Source: JAAZNV01 sp049297375
GTDB lineage: Bacteria; Patescibacteriota; WWE3; UBA101185; UBA10185
Assembly: GCA_049297375.1 (NCBI GenBank)
Contig: JBAQUF010000055.1
Span: 1 to 11,614, forward strand
Length of the DNA: 11,614 bases
Reading direction: 5' to 3'
Shown here: positions 7,134-11,614 of the stretch, in pieces
How the letters are laid out: each line of letters starts with the position of its first letter
Position numbering within the stretch: the first letter of the stretch is position 1
Translations under genes and position numbers: made by a program
Notes under the pieces: model-generated
What the model was told of the DNA's origin: nothing
The model's input: only the letters and a program-made list of their open reading frames with translations
Database searches by the model: none

Positions 7134-7168
7134 AACCCCTTATTTAACAATGAGGGGTTATTTTTATT
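7134..7168 (+). terminator. Intrinsic terminator of the zinc-finger operon
   Basis: An 11-bp stem (7134-7144 with 7149-7159, one G-T wobble, core ACCCCT/AGGGGT) closed by the tetraloop TAAC and followed by a T-rich tail. It lies 21 nt behind the stop codon at 7112 and isolates this operon from the delta' gene. Confidence 0.88.
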
Positions 7169-7220
7169 ATCTTTTAGACTTAATTTGAATATAAAGAAGC
7201 TACTACTAATTTGTTTGAGT

Positions 7221-7226
7221 TATAAT
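7221..7226 (+). promoter_or_regulatory. -10 box (TATAAT) in front of the delta' gene, probable leaderless start
   Basis: A perfect TATAAT is followed by 6 nt (CTAGAT) and then the ATG at 7233. The predicted start is on the start codon, and there is no Shine-Dalgarno. This spacing is identical to that at the RNHCP gene and at pilD, and argues against the upstream in-frame ATG at 7185, which would place the promoter inside the coding region. Confidence 0.6.
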
Positions 7227-7232
7227 CTAGAT

Positions 7233-7922
7233 ATGAACGGTTCAATATTAATATTTGGAGGAAATAAAAACCAAAGAGAAGAAAAGATAATTGAAATTGT
7301 TAATAAAGAAGTGAATAAAACATTTGAAAAGATAAAAGATTTATATGGAAAAGCAGATATTAAAATAGTTGAAAGAGAAGAGGATGAAAAATCAATAAGC
7401 ATTTCTCAAACAAGAGAAGGGATTAGATTTTTAGATGAAAGACCCTTTTCATATACTAAAAAGTTTCTTGTTATTCTTGACTCAGAAAAGCTAACTACTC
7501 AAGCGCAAAATTCATTACTTAAAACTTTAGAAGAACCACCTTCATATTCTTTAATTCTTCTTTCATCAAAAACTCAAAACTCTCTTCTTGATACCATTGT
7601 TTCAAGATGCAGAATGGTTGCTATTAAAAAAAGCAACTCTTGTCCAGATGTAGAAAATATAAACTCATTTAGTAAAATATTAAAAATGAATTTAGGTAAG
7701 AGATTTGATTGGGCAGGGGAATTCTCTAAGGAAGAGAAAGAAACTATTCTTGAACTTTTAGAATGCTGGGTTGACGAAGCAAGGGATATAATGTTAAAAA
7801 GCCCTAAGGATGAAAACTGCCTAAAAAATATTAAAAGGATAATGGAGGTAAGAAAGAACCTGGAAGACACAAACGTAAATCAAAGATTGTCTTTAGAAGC
7901 TTTAGTGATAAGCTTTTTATAG
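7233..7922 (+). CDS. holB: DNA polymerase III delta'-like clamp-loader subunit
   Basis: A 229-residue protein of the clamp-loader AAA+ group. Seen: beta-strand FLVILDSEKL (78-87) in the Walker B position, then the highly characteristic AQNSLLKTLEEPP (91-103) and an SRC motif (124-126). The N-terminus (SILIFGGNKNQREEK) has no P-loop, and the four-cysteine zinc module of tau and delta' is missing, so it is unlikely to hydrolyse ATP; delta' subunits are usually the ATPase-inactive stators, which fits. The C-terminal part (from about 160) is helical and shorter than in standard delta' proteins of about 330 residues, consistent with genome streamlining. The start at 7233 is preferred over 7185 because of the promoter just upstream. 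It precedes gyrB by 96 nt in the same direction, a replication-related pairing. Confidence 0.82.
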   Translation: MNGSILIFGGNKNQREEKIIEIVNKEVNKTFEKIKDLYGKADIKIVEREEDEKSISISQTREGIRFLDERPFSYTKKFLVILDSEKLTTQAQNSLLKTLEEPPSYSLILLSSKTQNSLLDTIVSRCRMVAIKKSNSCPDVENINSFSKILKMNLGKRFDWAGEFSKEEKETILELLECWVDEARDIMLKSPKDENCLKNIKRIMEVRKNLEDTNVNQRLSLEALVISFL

Positions 7923-8005
7923 TGTTTAAAGAAGCTAAAAACCCTTGTTAAAACACCTTCCTGCCAGTAAAATATATGAGCTATTTAGTTTTTAGATGAA
8001 TTAGT

Positions 8006-8011
8006 TAGATT
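8006..8011 (+). promoter_or_regulatory. Possible -10-like box (TAGATT) in front of gyrB
   Basis: TAGATT lies 7 nt before the ATG at 8019, and no Shine-Dalgarno is visible, so gyrB may also be leaderless. The box matches the consensus poorly and no -35 is evident. Alternatively gyrB is read from the delta' promoter, since no clear terminator lies between the genes. Confidence 0.3.
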
Positions 8012-8018
8012 TAAGATT

Positions 8019-9998
8019 ATGGTTAATAAACCCAGAAAACCAAGTGAATATGGTGCAGAGCAGATCCAAGTATTAGAGGGTCTTGAACCTGTTAGAAAAA
8101 GGCCGGGAATGTATATTGGATCTACAGGACAGGAAGGTCTACATCATCTTGTTACTGAAATTGTTAACAACGCAATGGATGAAGCTATTGGAGGATTTGC
8201 TAATCATGTCAAAGTTGAATTTAACAAGGATGGATCAGTTACTGTTTATGATAATGGAAGAGGAATCCCATCTGATGTAAAAAAGGAATACGGTGTTAGT
8301 GCACTAGAACTTGCATTTACTAAACTCCATGCAGGAGGAAAATTTGGCGGAGGGGGCTACAAAGTATCAAGTGGTCTTCATGGAGTTGGAGCATCTGTTG
8401 TTAATGCATTGTCGGAGTGGATGAGAGTTGTGTCGAAAAGAGAAAACGTAGCAATGATACAAGAGTACGAAAAAGGCGGACACCCAGTAAGACCAACAGA
8501 AAAGCTTGATTTAAAAAAACCCACAAAGCTAAAAGGAACCGAGTGGAATATGGATTTAGACAGCTGGAATTATGATTCTGGATCTATTGTTCAATTTAAA
8601 CCAGACAAGACAATTTTTGAAACTGTTAACTTTGATTATAAATTCTTCATAAATCAGGTAAGAGAATATGCATATCTTACAGCTGGAATAAAATTTGACC
8701 TTTTGGATCATAGAATTGATCGAAAGTATAGTTTTTACTTTGAGGGGGGTATAAAAGCCTACTTAACGGCGTTAAATAAAAACCACGATGTTCTAAATGA
8801 CAAAATATTTTATGTTCAAAAGGATTACGATGATGTAACTGTTGAAGTGGCAATGCAGTACAATGATACATTTAGAGAAACAACTGTATGTTTCGCTAAT
8901 CACTTAAAAAATATTGAGGGTGGGACTCATTTGACAGGGTTTAGAAGTGCTTTGACAAGATGTGTTAATGATTATGCAAGAAAATCAGGAGCCTTAAAGG
9001 AAAAAGATGATAATTTATCTGGAGATGATTTGAGAGAAGGTTTAACTGCAATAATTTCTGTTGCTCTGGATTCGGCATCACTCCAATTTGAAGGACAGAC
9101 AAAAGCTAAACTTGGAAATACAAACGTTAGAGTTGCTGTTGAAACCGTTGTTAAAGAAGCTTTAGAACAGTATTTATCAGAGAATCCTAAAGATGCTAAT
9201 ACTATTGTAGGAAAGAATATCCTTTCATTTAAAGCTAGAATGGCCGCAAAAGCAGCTAGGGACACCGTTATTAGGAAGACTGCTCTTGAGGGTGGAGGAG
9301 TTTTACCAGGTAAATTGGCCGATTGTTCTGAAAAAGACTCAAATAAGACCGAATTGTTCCTTGTAGAGGGTGATTCTGCAGGTGGTACAGCAAAACAAGC
9401 AAGAAGTAGAAATTATCAAGCTATACTCCCTGTTTTTGGTAAGATTTTAAATACAGAAAGAGCAAGATTAGATAAGATTGTTGATTCTGATAAGTTTAAG
9501 GCAATTATTGTCGCTATTGGATGTGGAATAGGAGATCAATTTGATATTTCAAAGATTAGATATGGAAAGCTTATTGTTATGGCAGATGCTGATACAGATG
9601 GGATGCATATTAATTCCTTGTACTTAACATTTTTTTACAGACATATGCCTGACCTTATTAAAAATGGGCACATTTATGTAGCATTTCCTCCTTTATACAA
9701 AGCCATATGGGGAAAAGAGAAGAGATATCTGTTCACAGATGAAGAAAGAGAACAATTCTTAAAGACTCTAGAAGGCAAGAAGGCTATTACTCAAAGATTT
9801 AAGGGACTTGGAGAAATGAATCCTAACGAACTTTGGGAAACAACAATGAATCCAGAAACAAGAAGGTTAAAGAAAATTACTGTTGAGGATGCAGAAGCCG
9901 CAGATGAGGTTTTTGAAACATTAATGGGGGAAGAAGTTGCTCCAAGAAAAAGATTTATTACTACTCACGCTAAACAAGCCAATCTTGATATTATGTAA
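8019..9998 (+). CDS. gyrB: DNA gyrase subunit B
   Basis: ATPase and TOPRIM subunit of the type IIA topoisomerase that introduces negative supercoils with GyrA. 659 residues, intact. Seen in order: GHKL ATPase with EIVNNAMDEA (47-56, catalytic Glu47 and metal-binding Asn51), DNGRGIP (78-84), LHAGGKF (103-109) and the lid GLHGVGASVVNALS (119-132); transducer domain with the QTK loop EGQTKAKLGN (358-367); TOPRIM with EGDSAGG (450-456) and DADTDGMH (523-530); and the tail QRFKGLGEMNPNELWETTM (592-610), which with the ending NLDI favours GyrB. No large insertion like that of E. coli GyrB is present. ParE is the main alternative; the two are hard to separate without a tree and gyrA is not in the window. 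A terminator lies just behind it. Confidence 0.93.
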   Translation: MVNKPRKPSEYGAEQIQVLEGLEPVRKRPGMYIGSTGQEGLHHLVTEIVNNAMDEAIGGFANHVKVEFNKDGSVTVYDNGRGIPSDVKKEYGVSALELAFTKLHAGGKFGGGGYKVSSGLHGVGASVVNALSEWMRVVSKRENVAMIQEYEKGGHPVRPTEKLDLKKPTKLKGTEWNMDLDSWNYDSGSIVQFKPDKTIFETVNFDYKFFINQVREYAYLTAGIKFDLLDHRIDRKYSFYFEGGIKAYLTALNKNHDVLNDKIFYVQKDYDDVTVEVAMQYNDTFRETTVCFANHLKNIEGGTHLTGFRSALTRCVNDYARKSGALKEKDDNLSGDDLREGLTAIISVALDSASLQFEGQTKAKLGNTNVRVAVETVVKEALEQYLSENPKDANTIVGKNILSFKARMAAKAARDTVIRKTALEGGGVLPGKLADCSEKDSNKTELFLVEGDSAGGTAKQARSRNYQAILPVFGKILNTERARLDKIVDSDKFKAIIVAIGCGIGDQFDISKIRYGKLIVMADADTDGMHINSLYLTFFYRHMPDLIKNGHIYVAFPPLYKAIWGKEKRYLFTDEEREQFLKTLEGKKAITQRFKGLGEMNPNELWETTMNPETRRLKKITVEDAEAADEVFETLMGEEVAPRKRFITTHAKQANLDIM

Positions 9999-10003
9999 AG
10001 AAA

Positions 10004-10039
10004 AAAGCCTCGATTTTTATATACCGAGGCTTTATACCA
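10004..10039. terminator. Bidirectional terminator between gyrB and the convergent unknown gene
   Basis: A 9-bp perfect stem (10004-10012 with 10025-10033, core GCCTCG/CGAGGC) with a 12-nt loop. The minus-strand exit has six T residues, making it a strong terminator for the gene at 10049-10471; the plus-strand exit (TTTATACC) is weaker but begins only a few bases behind the gyrB stop. Confidence 0.85.
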
Positions 10040-10048
10040 AACTACTTT

Positions 10049-10471
10049 CTACCTTCCAGTTATTACAAAATGACAGTGTGAGTTGTAGGATGTCGTCTGT
10101 CTGCACACACGTTTCTTCGACATTTTAAGACCATACTTCCTCAACCACTCACTGCACAGCAATTGAGCCCTATCTTTAAAGGATTCTTGGTACATCCTAA
10201 CAAGGCTACTAGGATTAACCCCGCTACAATTAACAGAAGAAGGAGGCAGATAGATTGAAAAACTAATTTCCACTTCTTTTACCTTTCCTTCTGAAGGAAT
10301 ATCGTTTTCAGAATAGGAATTGCTAAACTTGTATTCCTTTCCACCAACAACAGCTCTTACTAAAAGAGCTTCTCCTTCTAAGGTATACTGCTTTTGCTGT
10401 CCCTTTGTAAACCTATATGAACCACTTGCAGCAGTAACTTTTACAGTACTTTCTTCACTATTAGCCTTCAT
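10049..10471 (-). CDS. Unrecognised 140-residue protein
   Basis: I do not recognise this family. The product is soluble with no signal peptide or membrane segment. The first half (about 1-75) is polar and beta-rich (TVKVTAASGSYRFTKG, VRAVVGGKEYKFSNSYSEND, KEVEISFSIYLPP); the second half is more helical (SSLVRMYQESFKDRAQLLCSEWLRKYGLKM) and ends in a basic, histidine-containing tail. Four cysteines occur, none in a CxxC pair. The start is supported by a good AAGGAGAG Shine-Dalgarno a few bases upstream. The gene is a single transcription unit between a strong terminator behind it and, unusually, a terminator-like hairpin in its own leader, pointing to conditional expression. Function unknown. 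Confidence 0.72.
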   Translation of the reverse strand: MKANSEESTVKVTAASGSYRFTKGQQKQYTLEGEALLVRAVVGGKEYKFSNSYSENDIPSEGKVKEVEISFSIYLPPSSVNCSGVNPSSLVRMYQESFKDRAQLLCSEWLRKYGLKMSKKRVCRQTTSYNSHCHFVITGR

Positions 10472-10509
10472 TTATTTCTCTCCTTTTTATCTTGTTGTTT
10501 TGTTTAGTG

Positions 10510-10539
10510 AAAAAACAAGGAACCTTTCCAGGGTTCCCT
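10510..10539 (-). terminator. Terminator hairpin in the leader of the unknown minus-strand gene (attenuator or small-RNA end)
   Basis: On the minus strand an 8-bp stem (10539-10532 with 10524-10517, one G-T wobble, core GGAACC/GGTTCC) with loop CTGGAAA is followed by G and six T residues, the form of a canonical intrinsic terminator. It lies downstream of the promoter at 10573-10601 and 38 nt before the start codon at 10471, with no gene ending there that it could serve. Confidence 0.75.
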
Positions 10540-10561
10540 AAGATCACACTAACGTGATCTT
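10540..10561 (-). promoter_or_regulatory. Perfect 8-bp hairpin at the 5' end of the same leader
   Basis: AAGATCAC (10540-10547) and GTGATCTT (10554-10561) form a perfect inverted repeat around a 6-nt loop. In RNA from the minus-strand promoter it would begin about 5 nt from the 5' end and directly precede the terminator hairpin. It could be a protein-binding or antiterminator element, a 5'-stabilising hairpin, or a DNA operator. Confidence 0.55.
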
Positions 10562-10572
10562 CAATTAATAGC

Positions 10573-10601
10573 AGTATACCACTATCTTGATTCAAGAGCA
10601 A
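10573..10601 (-). promoter_or_regulatory. Promoter of the unknown minus-strand gene
   Basis: On the minus strand TTGCTC (10601-10596) and TATACT (10578-10573) are 17 nt apart, with an extended -10 TGG before the TATACT. The predicted start is near 10566, giving a leader of about 95 nt with two hairpins. It overlaps the putative promoter of the divergent gene at 10625. Confidence 0.65.
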
Positions 10602-10616
10602 CAAAGATGATACATG
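10588..10616 (+). promoter_or_regulatory. Possible promoter of the GreA-like gene
   Basis: TTGATT (10588-10593) is followed after 17 nt by TACATG (10611-10616), 8 nt before the ATG at 10625. The -10 is weak. If real, the mRNA would be leaderless or nearly so and the promoter would share DNA with the divergent minus-strand promoter. Confidence 0.3.
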
Positions 10617-10624
10617 TATATTCT

Positions 10625-10915
10625 ATGGAAGAAACTAAAATAGACAAGTTAAGAAATGAAATTATTAAACTAAGGAAAGAAAGAGAAGAAGTAATCTTTG
10701 AAAAAGGGTTAGCTGCAGAAGATAACAAAGATTTAAGAGAAAATTCTGCGTATGACTACTGGTTTGAAAAAGAAATAGTTGCTAATTCAAGAATAGCTCA
10801 TTTAATTAAAATGATAGAAGATTTATCTGAAAAGGATAAACCAAAGAAAAAGATTATTAAAGTTAAAAGAGTAGAGAAGATGAAAGAAAAGTTTGAACCA
10901 CATAAATGGTTATAG
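10625..10915 (+). CDS. GreA N-terminal-like coiled-coil protein lacking the C-terminal domain
   Basis: A 96-residue, highly charged helical protein. Residues about 4-70 resemble the coiled coil of transcript-cleavage factors GreA/GreB: a first helix (KIDKLRNEIIKLRKEREEVIF), the tip AAEDNKDLRENSAYD, which matches the GreA tip (GDLKENAEY) including the acidic Asp and Glu that coordinate the catalytic magnesium, and a returning helix (FEKEIVANSRIAHLIKMIEDL). The FKBP-like C-terminal domain that anchors GreA on RNA polymerase is absent; instead there is a short lysine-rich tail ending EPHKWL. The ATG at 10625 is preferred; an in-frame ATG at 10607 would add six residues. No Shine-Dalgarno is visible. 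The stop is 14 nt before the DGR RNA -10 box. It could be a secondary-channel regulator of RNA polymerase or an unrelated coiled coil. Family resemblance is by eye. Confidence 0.65.
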   Translation: MEETKIDKLRNEIIKLRKEREEVIFEKGLAAEDNKDLRENSAYDYWFEKEIVANSRIAHLIKMIEDLSEKDKPKKKIIKVKRVEKMKEKFEPHKWL

Positions 10916-10929
10916 ATTACTAGAGCATA

Positions 10930-10935
10930 TATAAT
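10930..10935 (+). promoter_or_regulatory. -10 box (TATAAT) of the DGR template RNA
   Basis: A perfect TATAAT whose expected start (about 10941-10943) falls at the foot of the first hairpin of the template RNA. The -35 position (TGGTTA, 10907-10912) is weak and overlaps the stop of the GreA-like gene. Confidence 0.55.
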
Positions 10936-10940
10936 CTTTG

Positions 10941-10978
10941 TAGGTTAATATTTCACGATTAAGGTTGTGAAAAACCTA
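10941..10978 (+). promoter_or_regulatory. 5' hairpin of the DGR template RNA
   Basis: TAGGTT pairs with AACCTA (10941-10946/10973-10978) and TTTCAC pairs with GTGAAA (10951-10956/10967-10972). The two 6-bp stems stack on the 3' side without gap and are separated by AATA on the 5' side; the apical loop is 10 nt. Its foot coincides with the predicted transcription start. Confidence 0.7.
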
Positions 10979-11093
10979 AGTCTAGGTTAGTGGTGTTTTA
11001 CTACTAATCAAAAATACTTGGTGCGAGGCACTTAGAAGCTCAAAGGCTTAAATAAAATACAGTTCCAAGAGTATTCAAGGAACAGTGGTATAG

Positions 11094-11248
11094 ATGGTAC
11101 CTCGTATAACAAATGGCAGGATCCGAGCGGTGACCTTAGGGTTCCGGTTCTTTGGTTTGACAACGACAAGCGTAACTTGAACTTGAACTACTTTGAGAAC
11201 GATTGGAATAGTGACTATCGTTTCCTAGCCATTTGCAAGTATTCCTAA
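11094..11248 (+). repeat. DGR template repeat (approximate bounds)
   Basis: Read in the frame ending at the TAA 11246-11248, it gives a typical DGR variable-region tail: GTSYNKW, then DLRVPVLWFDNDKRNLNLNY and FENDWNSDYRFLAICKYS, the C-type-lectin-fold ending of DGR target proteins. Potentially mutable AAC codons lie at 11108, 11162, 11174, 11180, 11186 and 11198, with AAT at 11207. The AAC codons are intact and clustered, as expected for the template rather than a diversified copy. The 5' bound cannot be fixed without the cognate variable repeat, which is not in this window. Base composition is more GC-rich than the surroundings (for example GGATCCGAGCGGTGACC). Confidence 0.82.
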
Positions 11249-11250
11249 AT

Positions 11251-11274
11251 TTGTGTTTTTACACAACTTTTTTT
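11251..11274 (+). terminator. Terminator of the DGR template RNA
   Basis: A 6-bp stem TTGTGT/ACACAA (11251-11256 with 11261-11266), loop TTTT, followed by C and seven T residues. It begins 2 nt behind the pseudo-stop codon of the template and overlaps the last codons of the convergent avd gene. The stem is AT-rich, so efficiency is uncertain, but geometry is canonical. Confidence 0.68.
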
Positions 11275-11614
11275 GTGTTCTTAATCCAGCCACCAAGCAT
11301 CCTACCAACTTCATCCACAGATAAGGATAAATCAATGTATTTCTTAGTATCAAAAATCTTCAACTCCCAAGAAATTTTTAACAGAAACTTTAACAAATCC
11401 AGTTTTACTGAAACATAATTTAAACTATCAACTCTGCTCTCCTTACCCAAAGACAAGGATAAAACCATATTCTCAACAACATCTAAAAATAAATTATCTA
11501 TTCTTAAGCCAAGTGAGTACCTGTAAATTTTTGGAATACTAATCATACACGTTTGCCATTTTTTGTACGCGTCTAACATCTTATTTAGGACAGGAAGCGA
11601 TAAGTTCAAGCCAA
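11259..11614 (-). CDS. avd: DGR accessory variability determinant, four-helix bundle (5' end at or beyond window edge)
   Basis: The frame is open to the right edge; a TTG at 11607-11609 could be the start, but the true start may lie just outside. About 116-118 residues are visible, close to the usual length of Avd (about 110-130), so little is missing. Recognised from the family pattern: LPVLNKMLDAYKKW near the N-terminus, IPKIYRYSLGLRIDNLFLDVVE, then the strongly conserved SVKLDLLKFLLKISWELKIFD and KKYIDLSLSVDEVGRMLGGW, ending in a lysine-rich tail. In DGRs, Avd forms a positively charged pentamer that binds the reverse transcriptase and the template RNA and is required for mutagenic retrohoming. 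The main alternative, the related S23-type four-helix proteins found in rRNA intervening sequences, is disfavoured by the adjacent template RNA. The gene is convergent with the template RNA, and its stop lies inside the RNA's terminator. The reverse transcriptase is not visible. Confidence 0.88.
   Translation of the reverse strand, partial: GLNLSLPVLNKMLDAYKKWQTCMISIPKIYRYSLGLRIDNLFLDVVENMVLSLSLGKESRVDSLNYVSVKLDLLKFLLKISWELKIFDTKKYIDLSLSVDEVGRMLGGWIKNTKKVV

Larger units (their letters stand above)
10941..11274 (+). ncRNA. Diversity-generating retroelement template RNA
   Basis: This 343-nt gap between two genes holds what appears to be a full template-RNA unit of about 330 nt. In order: a -10 box; a 12-bp hairpin (10941-10946 with 10973-10978 and 10951-10956 with 10967-10972, 4-nt bulge); a 10-bp hairpin (10985-10994 with 11000-11009, loop GTTTT, with G-T wobbles); two short hairpins (11021-11024 with 11028-11031; 11036-11039 with 11046-11049); the template repeat; and a terminator at 11251-11274. 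The template is on the plus strand, with adenine-rich AAC codons. The reading frame over the template has no start codon and is closed by TAG at 11033, so it is not a gene. In known DGRs such an RNA is reverse-transcribed with adenine mutagenesis and copied into a variable gene. The neighbouring Avd gene supports this. RNA ends are predicted. Confidence 0.85.

Noticed and set aside
7185..7232. Upstream start for the delta' gene giving 16 extra residues
   Set aside because: The promoter TATAAT (7221-7226) would lie inside the gene, there is no ribosome binding site before 7185, and clamp-loader proteins normally begin right before the first beta strand (here SILIF).
7922..7957. Possible terminator between delta' and gyrB (GTGTTT with AAACAC)
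   Set aside because: The stem has only 6 AT-rich pairs with a loop over 20 nt and no T tract behind it.
10049..10471. The unknown minus-strand gene as the DGR variable protein
   Set aside because: Its C-terminus shows no similarity to the template translation and lacks the lectin-tail pattern (VPVLW, NLNLN, DYRFLA). No other gene in the window has it either.
10519..10561. Tandem inverted repeats as a CRISPR or insertion-sequence end
   Set aside because: The two hairpins differ in sequence, are not repeated elsewhere in the window, and fit an RNA leader with terminator better.
11036..11248. Open frame over the DGR template as a real small protein gene or 3' end of a target gene
   Set aside because: The frame has TAG at 11033, no ATG, GTG or TTG with a ribosome binding site at its front, and intact clustered AAC codons. 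It fits a non-coding template repeat within a structured RNA.

Overview
The window looks like a piece of a small, AT-rich bacterial genome, most plausibly a Candidate Phyla Radiation (Patescibacteria) member such as a Microgenomates/Katanobacteria/Dojkabacteria-type lineage. This is inferred from the compact type IV pilus locus, the RNHCP-domain protein, the reduced DNA polymerase III delta' subunit, the short intergenic gaps and the diversity-generating retroelement (DGR) parts at the right end. No rRNA or marker tree is available here. Reading frames are intact under the standard bacterial code: no in-frame TGA interrupts the glycine-rich genes, and pilB ends with TGA.

Layout. At 2-433 (+) is the C-terminal ATPase end of a sensor histidine kinase. 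It converges on, and overlaps by 48 nt, a prepilin peptidase gene (pilD, minus strand, to about 1270). A divergent RNHCP zinc-ribbon gene follows (1328-1771, +). From 6449 down to 1827 runs a minus-strand pilus operon: pilB (assembly ATPase), pilT (retraction ATPase), pilC (platform protein), then a type IV prepilin with a terminator behind it. PilD cleaves the prepilin, PilB and PilT drive assembly and retraction through PilC. From 6531 to 9998 the plus strand carries a 57-residue zinc-finger protein, an unrecognised 115-residue protein, a terminator, a delta'-like clamp-loader subunit and gyrB. A minus-strand unknown gene (10049-10471) has a leader with two hairpins, the second a classic terminator. 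A 96-residue GreA-N-terminal-like coiled-coil protein follows (10625-10915, +).

The right end (10930-11614) is the most notable part. A 343-nt stretch without a gene holds what reads as a complete DGR template RNA unit: a TATAAT box, a predicted start exactly at the foot of a strong hairpin, further hairpins, an AAC-rich template repeat encoding a typical DGR C-type-lectin tail in pseudo-coding form, and an intrinsic terminator. A convergent gene encoding an Avd-family four-helix-bundle accessory protein runs off the right edge. The reverse transcriptase and the variable target protein(s) are not in the window.

A recurrent feature is a -10-like box 6-7 nt in front of the start codon with no Shine-Dalgarno sequence (pilD, RNHCP gene, delta' gene, probably gyrB), suggesting leaderless mRNAs; other genes here (zinc-finger protein, its downstream partner, the unknown minus-strand gene) have strong Shine-Dalgarno sequences.
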